14,299 nucleotides of DNA, from assembly GCA_031373225.1 (NCBI GenBank), contig JANMMM010000254.1:1-14299 (forward strand), given 5' to 3'. Below, one piece after another: positions 1 to 5,834 of this stretch (its first letter is position 1; the number at the start of each line of letters is the position of its first letter). The notes beneath the pieces are model-generated. The model had not been told where the DNA came from, searched no databases, and worked only from the letters and a program-made list of their open reading frames with translations. This DNA is from JANOYJ01 sp031373225 (GTDB taxonomy: Bacteria; Pseudomonadota; Alphaproteobacteria; Rhizobiales; Rhizobiaceae). The position numbers were made by a program, and so were the translations under genes.

Positions 1-245
1 TGGACGATGTGGCGGCCGACTTGGGTTACAGACTGGTGCTGTGGAGCGTCGACACGATAGATTGGAGCGCCAACTACAAGCCTGATAAATGGGTGCAGCA
101 TGGGATCAACCAGATCAAGGCGCGGAAAAGTTCAGTCGTGCTCAATCACGACATTCACCGCACGACCGCTGGAAACCTTGATCTGTTCATCCAGAAAATC
201 AACGCGATCAGCGGCGCGAAGTTCAAACTTGCATCGACGCTTTGA
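1..245 (+). CDS. Polysaccharide deacetylase (CE4/NodB-type), C-terminal fragment
   Basis: The reading frame is open from the window edge (first full codon at position 3) to TGA at 243-245, so only the last 80 or so residues are present. The GTG at 9 is internal, not a start. The fragment has LGYRLVLWSVDTIDW, the C-terminal strand typical of NodB-homology deacetylases, and then SSVVLNHDIHRTTAGNLDLF. The latter corresponds to the last conserved CE4 motif, normally a Leu-His-Asp beside the active site; here the residue before His is Asn. Family members remove N- or O-acetyl groups from chitin-like, peptidoglycan or exopolysaccharide chains, usually outside the cytoplasm. The signal peptide and the metal-binding Asp/His motifs would lie upstream of the window, so substrate and activity cannot be judged. 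The gene converges on the FAD oxidoreductase gene with nine bases between the stop codons. Confidence 0.8.
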   Translation, partial: DDVAADLGYRLVLWSVDTIDWSANYKPDKWVQHGINQIKARKSSVVLNHDIHRTTAGNLDLFIQKINAISGAKFKLASTL

Positions 246-254
246 TATATGTGT

Positions 255-1376
255 TCATCTGAAACGGTCCGGGCGAAACTCCGTGCCAGTCAAACCGGTT
301 TTTAGCAAGCTTTCACTCATATAATTCAGCAGTAACAAATCTGCGGCGTATTGACCCAAAGCAGGCGAGGACTGGATACCATAGCCGCCTTGGCCCGCCA
401 ACCAAAAGAAGTGCGGCTGATCTTGGTCGAAACCTGCCACAGGCAGCCGGTCTGGCGCAAAGGTGCGCAAGCCCGCCCATTTTGACGCAATTGCCGGGAC
501 TTTCAGCGTTGTCGCCTCTTCAAGATAATGCATTGCATAAGCGATGTCTAACTCTTCCGGCTGGGCGTCGCAGGGTTCGGACGGTGTCGCGTCGGCGGGC
601 GAGACGAGCAGGCGGCCGGCCTCTGGCTTGAAATACCAGACTTCGTCGATCTCGTTGACTTCAGGCAGCCTGGCCGCGTCGAAGCCGGGGGGCAGATCAA
701 TGGTGATTGCAGTGCGCCGGTAAGGCGTGAGGCCGAGCGGGTGAACGCCCGCGCGCTGCGCGACCACATCCGCCCAAGCGCCTGCGGCGTTAACAAGCGC
801 TCGGGCAGAAAACGCGCCGAGATTTGTTTCGAGTTCCCATCTGCCGCCGTTATGGCGCGCCGAAATCAGTTCGCACCCGGTTCTGGTCTCGGTTCCAGCC
901 TTGCGCGCCGACTTGAGGAAGCTCTGCAACAATGTCTCAGCTTCCACATCAAAGCAATCTGGGTCGTAAAATGCAGCCTTCACATAATCCTGATTGAGAA
1001 ACGGCACGCGCTCCAGCGCATCCTCAACGGTTTGGGGATGAATTTCGGAGCCGGATTGCGCCTCCTGTTTGAAGACATTGTGCAGATGCGCAGCCTTTTC
1101 CCCATTTGCCACCAGGAGGTTGCCGCGCGGAGTGAGCAGGGGCACATCGCTGAAACCTTCCGACGGGCCCATCAGGAATTCGGCACTTGCGACGGCGAGC
1201 TTACCGATGAGCGGGACATGAAAGCGGCGGGTGAATTCGGCGGCGGAGCGACCGGAGGCGTGATAGCCGTGGAACGCTTCCTGTTCGAGCATCAGAATCG
1301 ATCTTTGGCCGCCTAGAAAATGCGCCAGCGAGGCTCCAGCAATTCCGCCGCCGACAATGGCAACATCATAAGTCAA
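255..1376 (-). CDS. FAD-dependent D-amino-acid dehydrogenase, DauA (D-arginine dehydrogenase)-like
   Basis: This is a 373-residue DAO-fold flavoenzyme. The N-terminus has the dinucleotide-binding motif GGGIAG (residues 9-14) and a Glu closing the second strand (E31). GYHASGRSAAEF follows, then the substrate-domain blocks TPYRRTAITI, WYFKPEAGRLL and WAGLRTF, and the C-terminal FAD-contact block GQGGYGIQSS. Order and spacing resemble Pseudomonas aeruginosa D-arginine dehydrogenase (DauA) as I remember it, which oxidises D-amino acids to imino acids and passes electrons to the respiratory chain. The carboxylate-binding Arg pair and the Tyr appear kept. The residues recalled as His48, Tyr53 and Glu87 of DauA are E47, F52 and N86 here, so D-arginine is an unlikely substrate. 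I chose a TTG start at 1376 because GGGAG lies nine bases upstream and the fold begins there; there is no in-frame ATG nearby, and the longer frame runs back into the LysR gene. The gene starts 16 bases after the LysR stop, so the two are probably co-transcribed. Confidence 0.8.
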   Translation of the reverse strand: MTYDVAIVGGGIAGASLAHFLGGQRSILMLEQEAFHGYHASGRSAAEFTRRFHVPLIGKLAVASAEFLMGPSEGFSDVPLLTPRGNLLVANGEKAAHLHNVFKQEAQSGSEIHPQTVEDALERVPFLNQDYVKAAFYDPDCFDVEAETLLQSFLKSARKAGTETRTGCELISARHNGGRWELETNLGAFSARALVNAAGAWADVVAQRAGVHPLGLTPYRRTAITIDLPPGFDAARLPEVNEIDEVWYFKPEAGRLLVSPADATPSEPCDAQPEELDIAYAMHYLEEATTLKVPAIASKWAGLRTFAPDRLPVAGFDQDQPHFFWLAGQGGYGIQSSPALGQYAADLLLLNYMSESLLKTGLTGTEFRPDRFR

Positions 1377-1392
1377 TGAAATGAACTCCCGT

Positions 1393-2274
1393 TTAATCAA
1401 ATATGGCTCTGTCGCGTTCGACAATCGCGGCGATGAACTGTGTGACCGCCGTGATGCGGCGCAACGTGCGCATGGATTCATGATAGACGATAAAATAGGC
1501 GCGGCGGATGTCCTTTTGCGGCAGAACCGGCACGAGTTCCGGATGGGCGCGGGCGATGAAGCGGTGCAGAATGCCGATGCCTGCGCCGGCCCGCACCGCC
1601 TCGACCTGGCCCAGGGCGCTCGAGACCAGAAATCCGGCCTTCCAGTCGCGCGAAAACTCTGCGGCATAATTGAGCGAGGGGCTGGCGATCAGGTCCTCGA
1701 CGTAGCCGATGAGCGCATGGGCGGAGAGATCCTCCGGCGCCTGCGGAACGCCGCGCGCCTCCAGATAGCTTTTCGCCGCATAGAGGCCGAGCGTGTAGTC
1801 AACGAGACGGGCGGCAACAAGGCGGCCATGTTCAGGACGCTCGACGGTGATTGCGACATCAGCCTCGCGGCGCGAGAGCGAAAATGAGCGCGGCACCGGC
1901 ACCAGCTCGATGGTCAGGTCTGGATGACGCGCCTTCAGCTCGCCAAGGCGGGGTGCCAGGAAGGCGACGCCAAAACCGTCCGGCGCGCCGATCCGCACCG
2001 TGCCGGAGATGGAGACAGAGGCATCGCCGACGATTGCCCGCGCGCTTAGCATCTCCGCCTCCATCCGCTCGGCGGCGAGTAGAAACTCCTCCCCGGCCCG
2101 CGTCAGCTCGGTGCCGGACGGGCGGCGGGTCAGGAGCTGGGCGCGCAACTCGGTTTCCAATGCGGTGAGGCGGCGCGCCACAGTGGCGTGGTTCAGCCCC
2201 AGCCTGCGCGCCGCGCCGAGGATCTGTCCGGCGCGGGCGACGGCGAGGAAGATGCGGATGTCGTCCCAGTTCAT
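1393..2274 (-). CDS. LysR-family transcriptional regulator
   Basis: The protein has 293 residues, a normal LysR length. Residues 1-60 form the winged helix-turn-helix (starting MNWDDIRIFLAVAR, recognition region LGLNHATVARRLTALE). From about residue 90 there is a periplasmic-binding-protein-like effector domain (SGTVRIGAPDGFG, then LSRREADVAITVERP). The DNA-binding part is of the type that often sits beside mmsA in rhizobia; that is recollection, not a search result. The ATG at 2274 opens the conserved domain. The longer reading frame upstream crosses the 2285-2399 repeat and is rejected. A GGAGGGG run lies about 14 bases upstream, rather far for a ribosome binding site. The gene is divergent from mmsA and directly upstream of the FAD oxidoreductase, so either or both may be targets. 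The effector is unknown. Confidence 0.88.
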   Translation of the reverse strand: MNWDDIRIFLAVARAGQILGAARRLGLNHATVARRLTALETELRAQLLTRRPSGTELTRAGEEFLLAAERMEAEMLSARAIVGDASVSISGTVRIGAPDGFGVAFLAPRLGELKARHPDLTIELVPVPRSFSLSRREADVAITVERPEHGRLVAARLVDYTLGLYAAKSYLEARGVPQAPEDLSAHALIGYVEDLIASPSLNYAAEFSRDWKAGFLVSSALGQVEAVRAGAGIGILHRFIARAHPELVPVLPQKDIRRAYFIVYHESMRTLRRITAVTQFIAAIVERDRAIFD

Positions 2275-2284
2275 GGCTGCCAGA

Positions 2285-2399
2285 CTGCCCCCCTCCGCTT
2301 GCTTCGCAAGCTCCTCCCCCACACGGGGGGAGGTTGGGCGCCGCGGCCAATCTCCCCCCTTGTGGGGGAGACGCCCGCGAAGCGGGCAGAGGGGGGAAG
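2285..2399. repeat. Large inverted repeat of the rhizobial intergenic palindrome type
   Basis: Two similar units of about 50 bp lie head to head around position 2342: about 2288-2337, and the reverse complement of about 2348-2396. Each unit has a short hairpin (GCTTGC/GCAAGC at 2298-2312; GCCCGC/GCGGGC at 2373-2387) and a C-run/G-run hairpin (2314-2332 and 2352-2370), with GGTTGG or its equivalent toward the centre. The pair could fold as a very stable cruciform or RNA stem. Sequences of this look, with CTCCCCC next to GGGGGGAG, are common dispersed intergenic repeats in Hyphomicrobiales. It separates the divergent LysR and mmsA genes and starts 10 bp before the LysR ATG. It could act as a bidirectional transcription barrier or simply be a parasitic repeat. 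Confidence 0.8.
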
Positions 2400-2472
2400 T
2401 GAGGAATGGTCTGACAAGGACGTTTACTTTCGAGACTTCAATCCACGCACAATAGATGCGCTTTCCTGCGCG

Positions 2473-2500
2473 TTGCAATGCATTTTTTATAGGACATACT
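2473..2500 (+). promoter_or_regulatory. Possible mmsA promoter
   Basis: TTGCAA at 2473-2478 and CATACT at 2495-2500, 16 bp apart, are the best sigma-70-like pair between the repeat and the mmsA ribosome site. They overlap the perfect palindrome AATGCATT (2478-2485) and a T run. The match is weak. The rest of 2400-2527 shows no gene and no clear LysR box. Confidence 0.25.
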
Positions 2501-2527
2501 CGCTTCATCACATCTGGAGGAGCTCAC

Positions 2528-4024
2528 ATGCGCGAATATGGACATTTCATCGGCGGCAAGCATGTCGCTGGCACTTCGGGCCGCAAGGCGGATGTTTTCA
2601 TGCCGATGACCGGCGAAGTGCAGGCGACTGTGGCGCTGGCGAGCCAGGCCGAAGTGCGCGCGGCCGTGGAAAACGCCAAGGCGGCGCATCCGAAATGGTC
2701 CGCGACCAACCCGCAGCGCCGGGCGCGCGTCTTGATGAAATTCCTCGAGCTGGTGCACGCCGAATATGATTCGCTGGCCGAGCTTCTCGCGTTGGAGCAT
2801 GGCAAGACCATTCCCGACGCCAAGGGCGACATTCAGCGCGGCCTTGAAGTGGTCGAGTTCTGCATCGGCTCGCCGCATCTGCTGAAAGGCGAGTTCACCG
2901 ACGGCGCGGGACCGAACATTGACGTCTATTCGCTGCGCCAGTCGCTCGGCGTTGTCGCGGGCATCACCCCGTTCAACTTCCCGGCCATGATCCCGCTGTG
3001 GAAAATCGGCCCGGCGCTAGCCTGCGGCAACACATATATTCTCAAGCCCTCCGAGCGCGACCCCGGCGTGCCGATGCGCATCGCCGAACTGTTCATGGAA
3101 GCCGGTTTACCGGCGGGCGTGCTGAACGTGGTCAACGGCGACAAGGAGGCGGTGGACGCCATTCTCGACGACCGCGACATCAAGGCCATCGGCTTTGTCG
3201 GCTCGACGCCGATCGCGCACTACATTTACTCGCGCGGCTGCGCCACGGGCAAGCGCGTGCAGTGTTTCGGCGGCGCGAAGAACCATATGGTCATCATGCC
3301 GGACGCCGACTTGGACCAGACCGTCGATGCGCTGATCGGCGCAGGCTATGGCTCGGCGGGCGAGCGCTGCATGGCGATTTCGGTCGCCGTGCCGGTCGGC
3401 GAGGACACGGCGAACCGGCTGATGGCGAAGCTGACGCCGCGCGTCGAGAGCCTGAAAGTCGGCCCCTCGACCGACAAGGACGCGGATTTCGGCCCGCTGG
3501 TCACCAAGGCGCATCTCGACAAGGTCAAGGGATACGTGGACATCGGCATCGCCGAGGGCGCGGACCTTGTGGTCGATGGCCGCGGCTTCACCATGCAGGG
3601 CTATGAGAACGGCTATTATATGGGCGGCTGCCTGTTCGACAATGTGACGACCGACATGCGCATCTACAAGGAGGAAATCTTCGGCCCCGTCCTCGCCGTC
3701 GTGCGCGCCAAGACCTATGAAGAGGCGCTGAAGATGACCAACGAGCACGAATATGGCAACGGCACCGCCATCTTCACCCGGGACGGCGACGCCGCCCGCG
3801 ACTTCGCCTCGAAAGTCCAGGTCGGCATGGTCGGCATCAACGTGCCGATCCCGGTTCCGATCGCCTATTACACATTCGGCGGCTGGAAAGGCTCCGGCTT
3901 CGGCGACCTCAACCAGCACGGCCCGGACGCGTTCAAGTTTTACACCAAGACCAAGACAGTGACGAGCCGTTGGCCGTCGGGGATCAAGGACGGGGCGGAG
4001 TTCGTGATACCGACGATGCGGTAG
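2528..4024 (+). CDS. mmsA: CoA-acylating methylmalonate-semialdehyde dehydrogenase
   Basis: The protein has 498 residues and belongs to the aldehyde dehydrogenase superfamily. It converts methylmalonate or malonate semialdehyde plus CoA and NAD+ to propionyl- or acetyl-CoA, in valine, inositol and beta-alanine catabolism in the cytoplasm. Visible family marks are GVVAGITPFNFPAMIPLW (cofactor-site strand), FVGSTPIAHYIYSRG, the catalytic Cys281 in GSAGERCMAIS, EEIFGPVLAV and a C-terminal GWKGSGFGD. The usual aldehyde dehydrogenase general-base block ELGGK is replaced by CFGGAKNHMVIMPDA. The GAKNH signature and loss of the general-base Glu are typical of the CoA-acylating MmsA branch. The ATG at 2528 is preceded by a strong GGAGGAG (2516-2522); the longer upstream frame lacks family similarity. 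The gene is divergent from the LysR gene, a likely regulator. It looks complete and intact. Confidence 0.95.
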   Translation: MREYGHFIGGKHVAGTSGRKADVFMPMTGEVQATVALASQAEVRAAVENAKAAHPKWSATNPQRRARVLMKFLELVHAEYDSLAELLALEHGKTIPDAKGDIQRGLEVVEFCIGSPHLLKGEFTDGAGPNIDVYSLRQSLGVVAGITPFNFPAMIPLWKIGPALACGNTYILKPSERDPGVPMRIAELFMEAGLPAGVLNVVNGDKEAVDAILDDRDIKAIGFVGSTPIAHYIYSRGCATGKRVQCFGGAKNHMVIMPDADLDQTVDALIGAGYGSAGERCMAISVAVPVGEDTANRLMAKLTPRVESLKVGPSTDKDADFGPLVTKAHLDKVKGYVDIGIAEGADLVVDGRGFTMQGYENGYYMGGCLFDNVTTDMRIYKEEIFGPVLAVVRAKTYEEALKMTNEHEYGNGTAIFTRDGDAARDFASKVQVGMVGINVPIPVPIAYYTFGGWKGSGFGDLNQHGPDAFKFYTKTKTVTSRWPSGIKDGAEFVIPTMR

Positions 4025-4029
4025 CAATA

Positions 4030-4104
4030 TCGGGGACGGTTTACTTTTCGCCACTGACGCTTGCCAAAATCAAACCCTGTTGCCGAAAAGTAAACTGTCC
4101 CCGA
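4030..4104. repeat. Short mobile-type inverted repeat (21-bp arms, 33-bp spacer)
   Basis: The arms at 4030-4050 and 4084-4104 are reverse complements with one mismatch. Each carries the core GGGGACRGTTTACTTTTCG on opposite strands. This core is one I recall from many bacterial genomes as a dispersed repeat, often near REP-associated tyrosine transposase (Y1/IS200-like) genes. No transposase gene lies in the window, so this would be a non-autonomous copy. The left arm begins only five bases after the mmsA stop codon, and the folded RNA could also protect or end the mmsA transcript. The structure is seen directly; the mobile origin is inferred. Confidence 0.7.
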
Positions 4105-4111
4105 GCTTCAG

Positions 4112-4137
4112 CGCCCGCCAGCGATGGCGGGCGTTTT
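4112..4137 (+). terminator. Rho-independent terminator after mmsA
   Basis: A perfect nine-base-pair GC-rich stem (CGCCCGCCA, loop GCGA, TGGCGGGCG) is followed by TTTT at 4134-4137. It lies about 90 bp past mmsA and just before the toxin-antitoxin promoter, so it likely insulates the two units. The T run is short, so termination may be partial. Confidence 0.65.
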
Positions 4138-4184
4138 GCCATTGCGCAATTGGCAATTTTGCCCTATATTCAGGCAATCTTGCC
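4136..4184 (+). promoter_or_regulatory. Promoter with a phased operator array for the Xre-RES module
   Basis: Five half-sites alternate in orientation: TTGCC (4136-4140), GGCAA (4152-4156), TTGCC (4159-4163), GGCAA (4173-4177) and TTGCC (4180-4184). They form two perfect palindromes, GGCAATTTTGCC (4152-4163) and GGCAATCTTGCC (4173-4184), whose starts are 21 bp apart, about two DNA turns. A wider dyad of TTGCC and GGCAA surrounds the perfect ATTGCGCAAT (4141-4150). A promoter-like pair, TTGCGC (4143-4148) and TATATT (4165-4170) with 16 bp between, sits inside the array. Type II toxin-antitoxin complexes usually repress their own promoter by binding such dyads, so this is the expected operator for the downstream pair. 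The binding protein is inferred. Confidence 0.6.
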
Positions 4185-4197
4185 AAGGAGTGAAAGC

Positions 4198-4650
4198 ATG
4201 GCGGCGTCCACAACTCACGAGTATAAGCCAACTCGAAAATTTATTGCTTCGAAGGCCCTCTTTGCAGATGAACTGCGGAAAAACACGTTGGCTTCAGAAA
4301 TCGCCATGAGCGAGTCAATTAAGGCGGGATTTCTCGTCAAAAAGGTGATTGCGGATAGGGAGTTTATGGATCGCCTCGTGCGGTCCGGCATCATTCCGCG
4401 CCGCACGCTGCAATATGCCGCCGAAAACAACATGGAGCGGTTCACCCCAGCGCAGTCCGAACGGATTGTCCGGGTAATGCGCGTCACCGTGCTTGCGCGG
4501 GAAGCGTTTGGCGACAAGGCTGATGAATGGCTTGACCGGCCAACCACTGTCTTTGCCGGCGCAGCGCCCGCTGAAATGCTGGTCAACGACGCTGGCGCGC
4601 GGGCGGTGGAAATGTTCATTGGCCAGGCCATGCACGGTTTTGCCGCGTGA
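4198..4650 (+). CDS. Xre/MbcA/ParS-type antitoxin (DUF2384)
   Basis: The protein has 150 residues. The middle holds a helical, Xre-like DNA-binding region (about 40-95, including GIIPRRTLQYAAENN and TPAQSERIVRVMRV). The C-terminus (about 98-150: AREAFGDKADEWLDRPTTVF, then a GARAVEMFIGQAMHG helix) is the DUF2384 toxin-binding domain. It should bind and neutralise the RES toxin encoded next and, in complex with it, repress the promoter upstream. The ATG at 4198 has AAGGAG seven bases upstream; the longer frame reaching back into mmsA is excluded by the terminator and operator. The first 180 bases of the gene are more AT-rich than the neighbours, which hints at transfer. The stop overlaps the toxin start by four bases. 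Confidence 0.88.
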   Translation: MAASTTHEYKPTRKFIASKALFADELRKNTLASEIAMSESIKAGFLVKKVIADREFMDRLVRSGIIPRRTLQYAAENNMERFTPAQSERIVRVMRVTVLAREAFGDKADEWLDRPTTVFAGAAPAEMLVNDAGARAVEMFIGQAMHGFAA

Positions 4651-5081
4651 AGCTTTGGCGCGTCGCCCACGGGCAGTTTGCGGACTTGAGCGGAATTGGC
4701 GGGCTGCGCAGGCCGGGACGCTGGCACAGTGCCGGGCGGCAGATTGTCTACGCGGCGGAGCATTCGGCATTGGCCATGCTGGAAGTGCGCGTCCATATGG
4801 ATTTGGCGGCTTCGCAACTGTCGAAGTTCGTGATGATGAAAATTGATGTGTGGGATGACATGCGGATCGAGTTCATCGACTCTGATCCCGGCGATGAATC
4901 AGCTGCGCGGGCGCATGGAGACGCATGGCTGGCGGCGAGTGCGGCCTGTGTTTGCCGGGTGAAAAGCGCGCTTGCGCCGGAGGCGTTCAACTATCTGATC
5001 AACCCGCTGCACGCGGACATTGGCAAGGTCAGCGTCGAGGCTGTTGCGCCGCTGGTGTTTGACACGCGGCTGTTTGAGTAG
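4647..5081 (+). CDS. RES-domain toxin (NAD+-degrading type)
   Basis: The protein has 144 residues, normal for stand-alone RES toxins. The order of conserved residues fits the family: GRW with Arg25, IVYAAEHSALAMLE with Tyr35 and Glu46, then VKSALAPEAFNYLINPLH with Ser107, Asn115 and Asn119-Pro120. Characterised RES toxins (for example Res of Pseudomonas putida and MbcT of Mycobacterium tuberculosis) deplete NAD+ by hydrolysis or phosphorolysis. The start is GTG at 4647 in a GTGA overlap with the antitoxin stop, which favours translational coupling. No frameshift or missing key residue is seen, so it is probably functional. One departure is Lys before the conserved Ser where Pro is usual. Confidence 0.9.
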   Translation: MKLWRVAHGQFADLSGIGGLRRPGRWHSAGRQIVYAAEHSALAMLEVRVHMDLAASQLSKFVMMKIDVWDDMRIEFIDSDPGDESAARAHGDAWLAASAACVCRVKSALAPEAFNYLINPLHADIGKVSVEAVAPLVFDTRLFE

Positions 5082-5110
5082 CGCCTCACTTGCCAGACTT
5101 GAGTAGCGCC
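5074..5110 (+). repeat. 12-bp direct repeat flanking the RES-vapBC junction
   Basis: TTGAGTAGCGCC occurs at 5074-5085 and again at 5099-5110, with starts 25 bp apart. The first copy contains the stop codon of the RES gene; the second supplies the -35 hexamer of the proposed vapBC promoter. It may be a scar of the joining of two modules or a local slippage duplication. Confidence 0.6.
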
Positions 5111-5127
5111 CGCATTTGCGCTATCAT
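5099..5127 (+). promoter_or_regulatory. Promoter of the FitA/VapB-VapC pair
   Basis: TTGAGT (5099-5104) and TATCAT (5122-5127) are separated by 17 bp, a good sigma-70-like arrangement 24 bp before the antitoxin ATG. A small TATC/GATA dyad (5122-5125 and 5132-5135) overlaps the -10 and could be part of an autoregulatory operator. Confidence 0.45.
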
Positions 5128-5150
5128 TTTCGATATCACGGAGTGCCGCC

Positions 5151-5414
5151 ATGGCCCAGGTCCTCATCCGCAATATCGACGACGACGTCATCGCCAATCT
5201 GAAAATCCGCGCTGAGCTGAAAGGCAAGCCGCTGGAGCAGGAGCTGCGGGATATTCTGACTTTTGCCGCGCCGCTTGGCGCTGAAGAAAGGCTGGCCGTT
5301 TCAAAGCGGCTGCGTGAACGGTTCACAGCCGCACCTTTGGACATCAAGGCTTTGATCCGCGCGGGCCGCGATGACGAGTTCTTTGAGTTCGAGCGGGACA
5401 ATGGGCCCTCATGA
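5151..5414 (+). CDS. FitA/VapB-type ribbon-helix-helix antitoxin
   Basis: The protein has 87 residues. The N-terminus, AQVLIRNIDDDVIANLKIRA then KGKPLEQELRDIL (residues 2-37), is the FitA-like ribbon-helix-helix DNA-binding fold. The C-terminal part (about 45-87, ending DDEFFEFERDNGPS) is charged and would wrap the PIN toxin. It should neutralise the following toxin and repress the shared promoter. The ATG at 5151 has CGGAG seven bases upstream. It overlaps the toxin by ATGA (5411-5414), the classic arrangement for this kind of pair. Confidence 0.9.
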   Translation: MAQVLIRNIDDDVIANLKIRAELKGKPLEQELRDILTFAAPLGAEERLAVSKRLRERFTAAPLDIKALIRAGRDDEFFEFERDNGPS

Positions 5415-5827
5415 CCGTCGTTGTTGACGCCAATATCGCGGTCTATTGGACGGTCGAAGCGCCGCTGTCCGAAAAGGCCGTCAAGGTTCTGCGGCTTGAG
5501 AAGACGATCATCGCGCCGGACCTCATCATTTCAGAAGTGACAAACGCGCTTTACATGCAGGTCAAAGACAGGCCCGACAAGGTTGAGCGGGCAATGGACG
5601 GGCTTGAATTTCTGCCGCGCTGGTTTGCCGAACTTGTGCCGTCCGCCACCTTGCGCAGCCGCGCAATGGGTCTGGCGCTGGAACTTGAGCATCCGGCTTA
5701 CGACTGCTTTTACCTCGCGCTGGCGGTTTCGCGGCAGGTGAAACTAATTTCGGCGGATGGCCGCTTCCTGCGCAAAGCCGCCGCCAAGGGTTACGGCAAT
5801 TTGATTGCCCATCTTGAGGATTGGTAG
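5411..5827 (+). CDS. vapC: VapC-type PIN-domain ribonuclease toxin
   Basis: The protein has 138 residues, the usual size for VapC. The four acidic residues that hold the metal ion are present in order: Asp6 (VVVDANIAVYW), Glu42 (IISEVTNAL), Asp98 (YDCFYLALA) and Asp116 (LISADGRFL). VapC toxins cleave specific RNAs, often tRNAs or rRNA; the target here cannot be told from sequence. The gene is intact and coupled to its antitoxin. It converges on the GntR gene with only seven bases between stop codons, so no separate terminator fits there. Confidence 0.92.
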   Translation: MTVVVDANIAVYWTVEAPLSEKAVKVLRLEKTIIAPDLIISEVTNALYMQVKDRPDKVERAMDGLEFLPRWFAELVPSATLRSRAMGLALELEHPAYDCFYLALAVSRQVKLISADGRFLRKAAAKGYGNLIAHLEDW

Positions 5828-5834
5828 CCGCGCC

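Noticed and set aside
2275..2511. N-terminal extension of the LysR protein to an ATG at 2511
   Set aside because: The extra residues are encoded by the intergenic inverted repeat and add nothing typical of LysR; the conserved domain starts at the 2274 ATG.
2528..4024. The aldehyde dehydrogenase as the missing 2-oxoglutarate semialdehyde dehydrogenase
   Set aside because: It lacks the general-base Glu block of hydrolytic aldehyde dehydrogenases and has the GAKNH signature of CoA-acylating MmsA, and it is separated from the hydroxyproline genes by the toxin-antitoxin island and an opposing gene.
3107..4054. 315-codon open frame on the minus strand opposite mmsA
   Set aside because: It is antisense to a strong family match, its protein is rich in Arg, Ala, His and Asp without any domain I recognise, and it reflects GC-rich codon bias of mmsA.
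4030..4184. CRISPR-like array formed by the repeated short motifs
   Set aside because: The motifs are five-base half-sites and one inverted pair, not direct repeats with unique spacers, and no cas gene is present.
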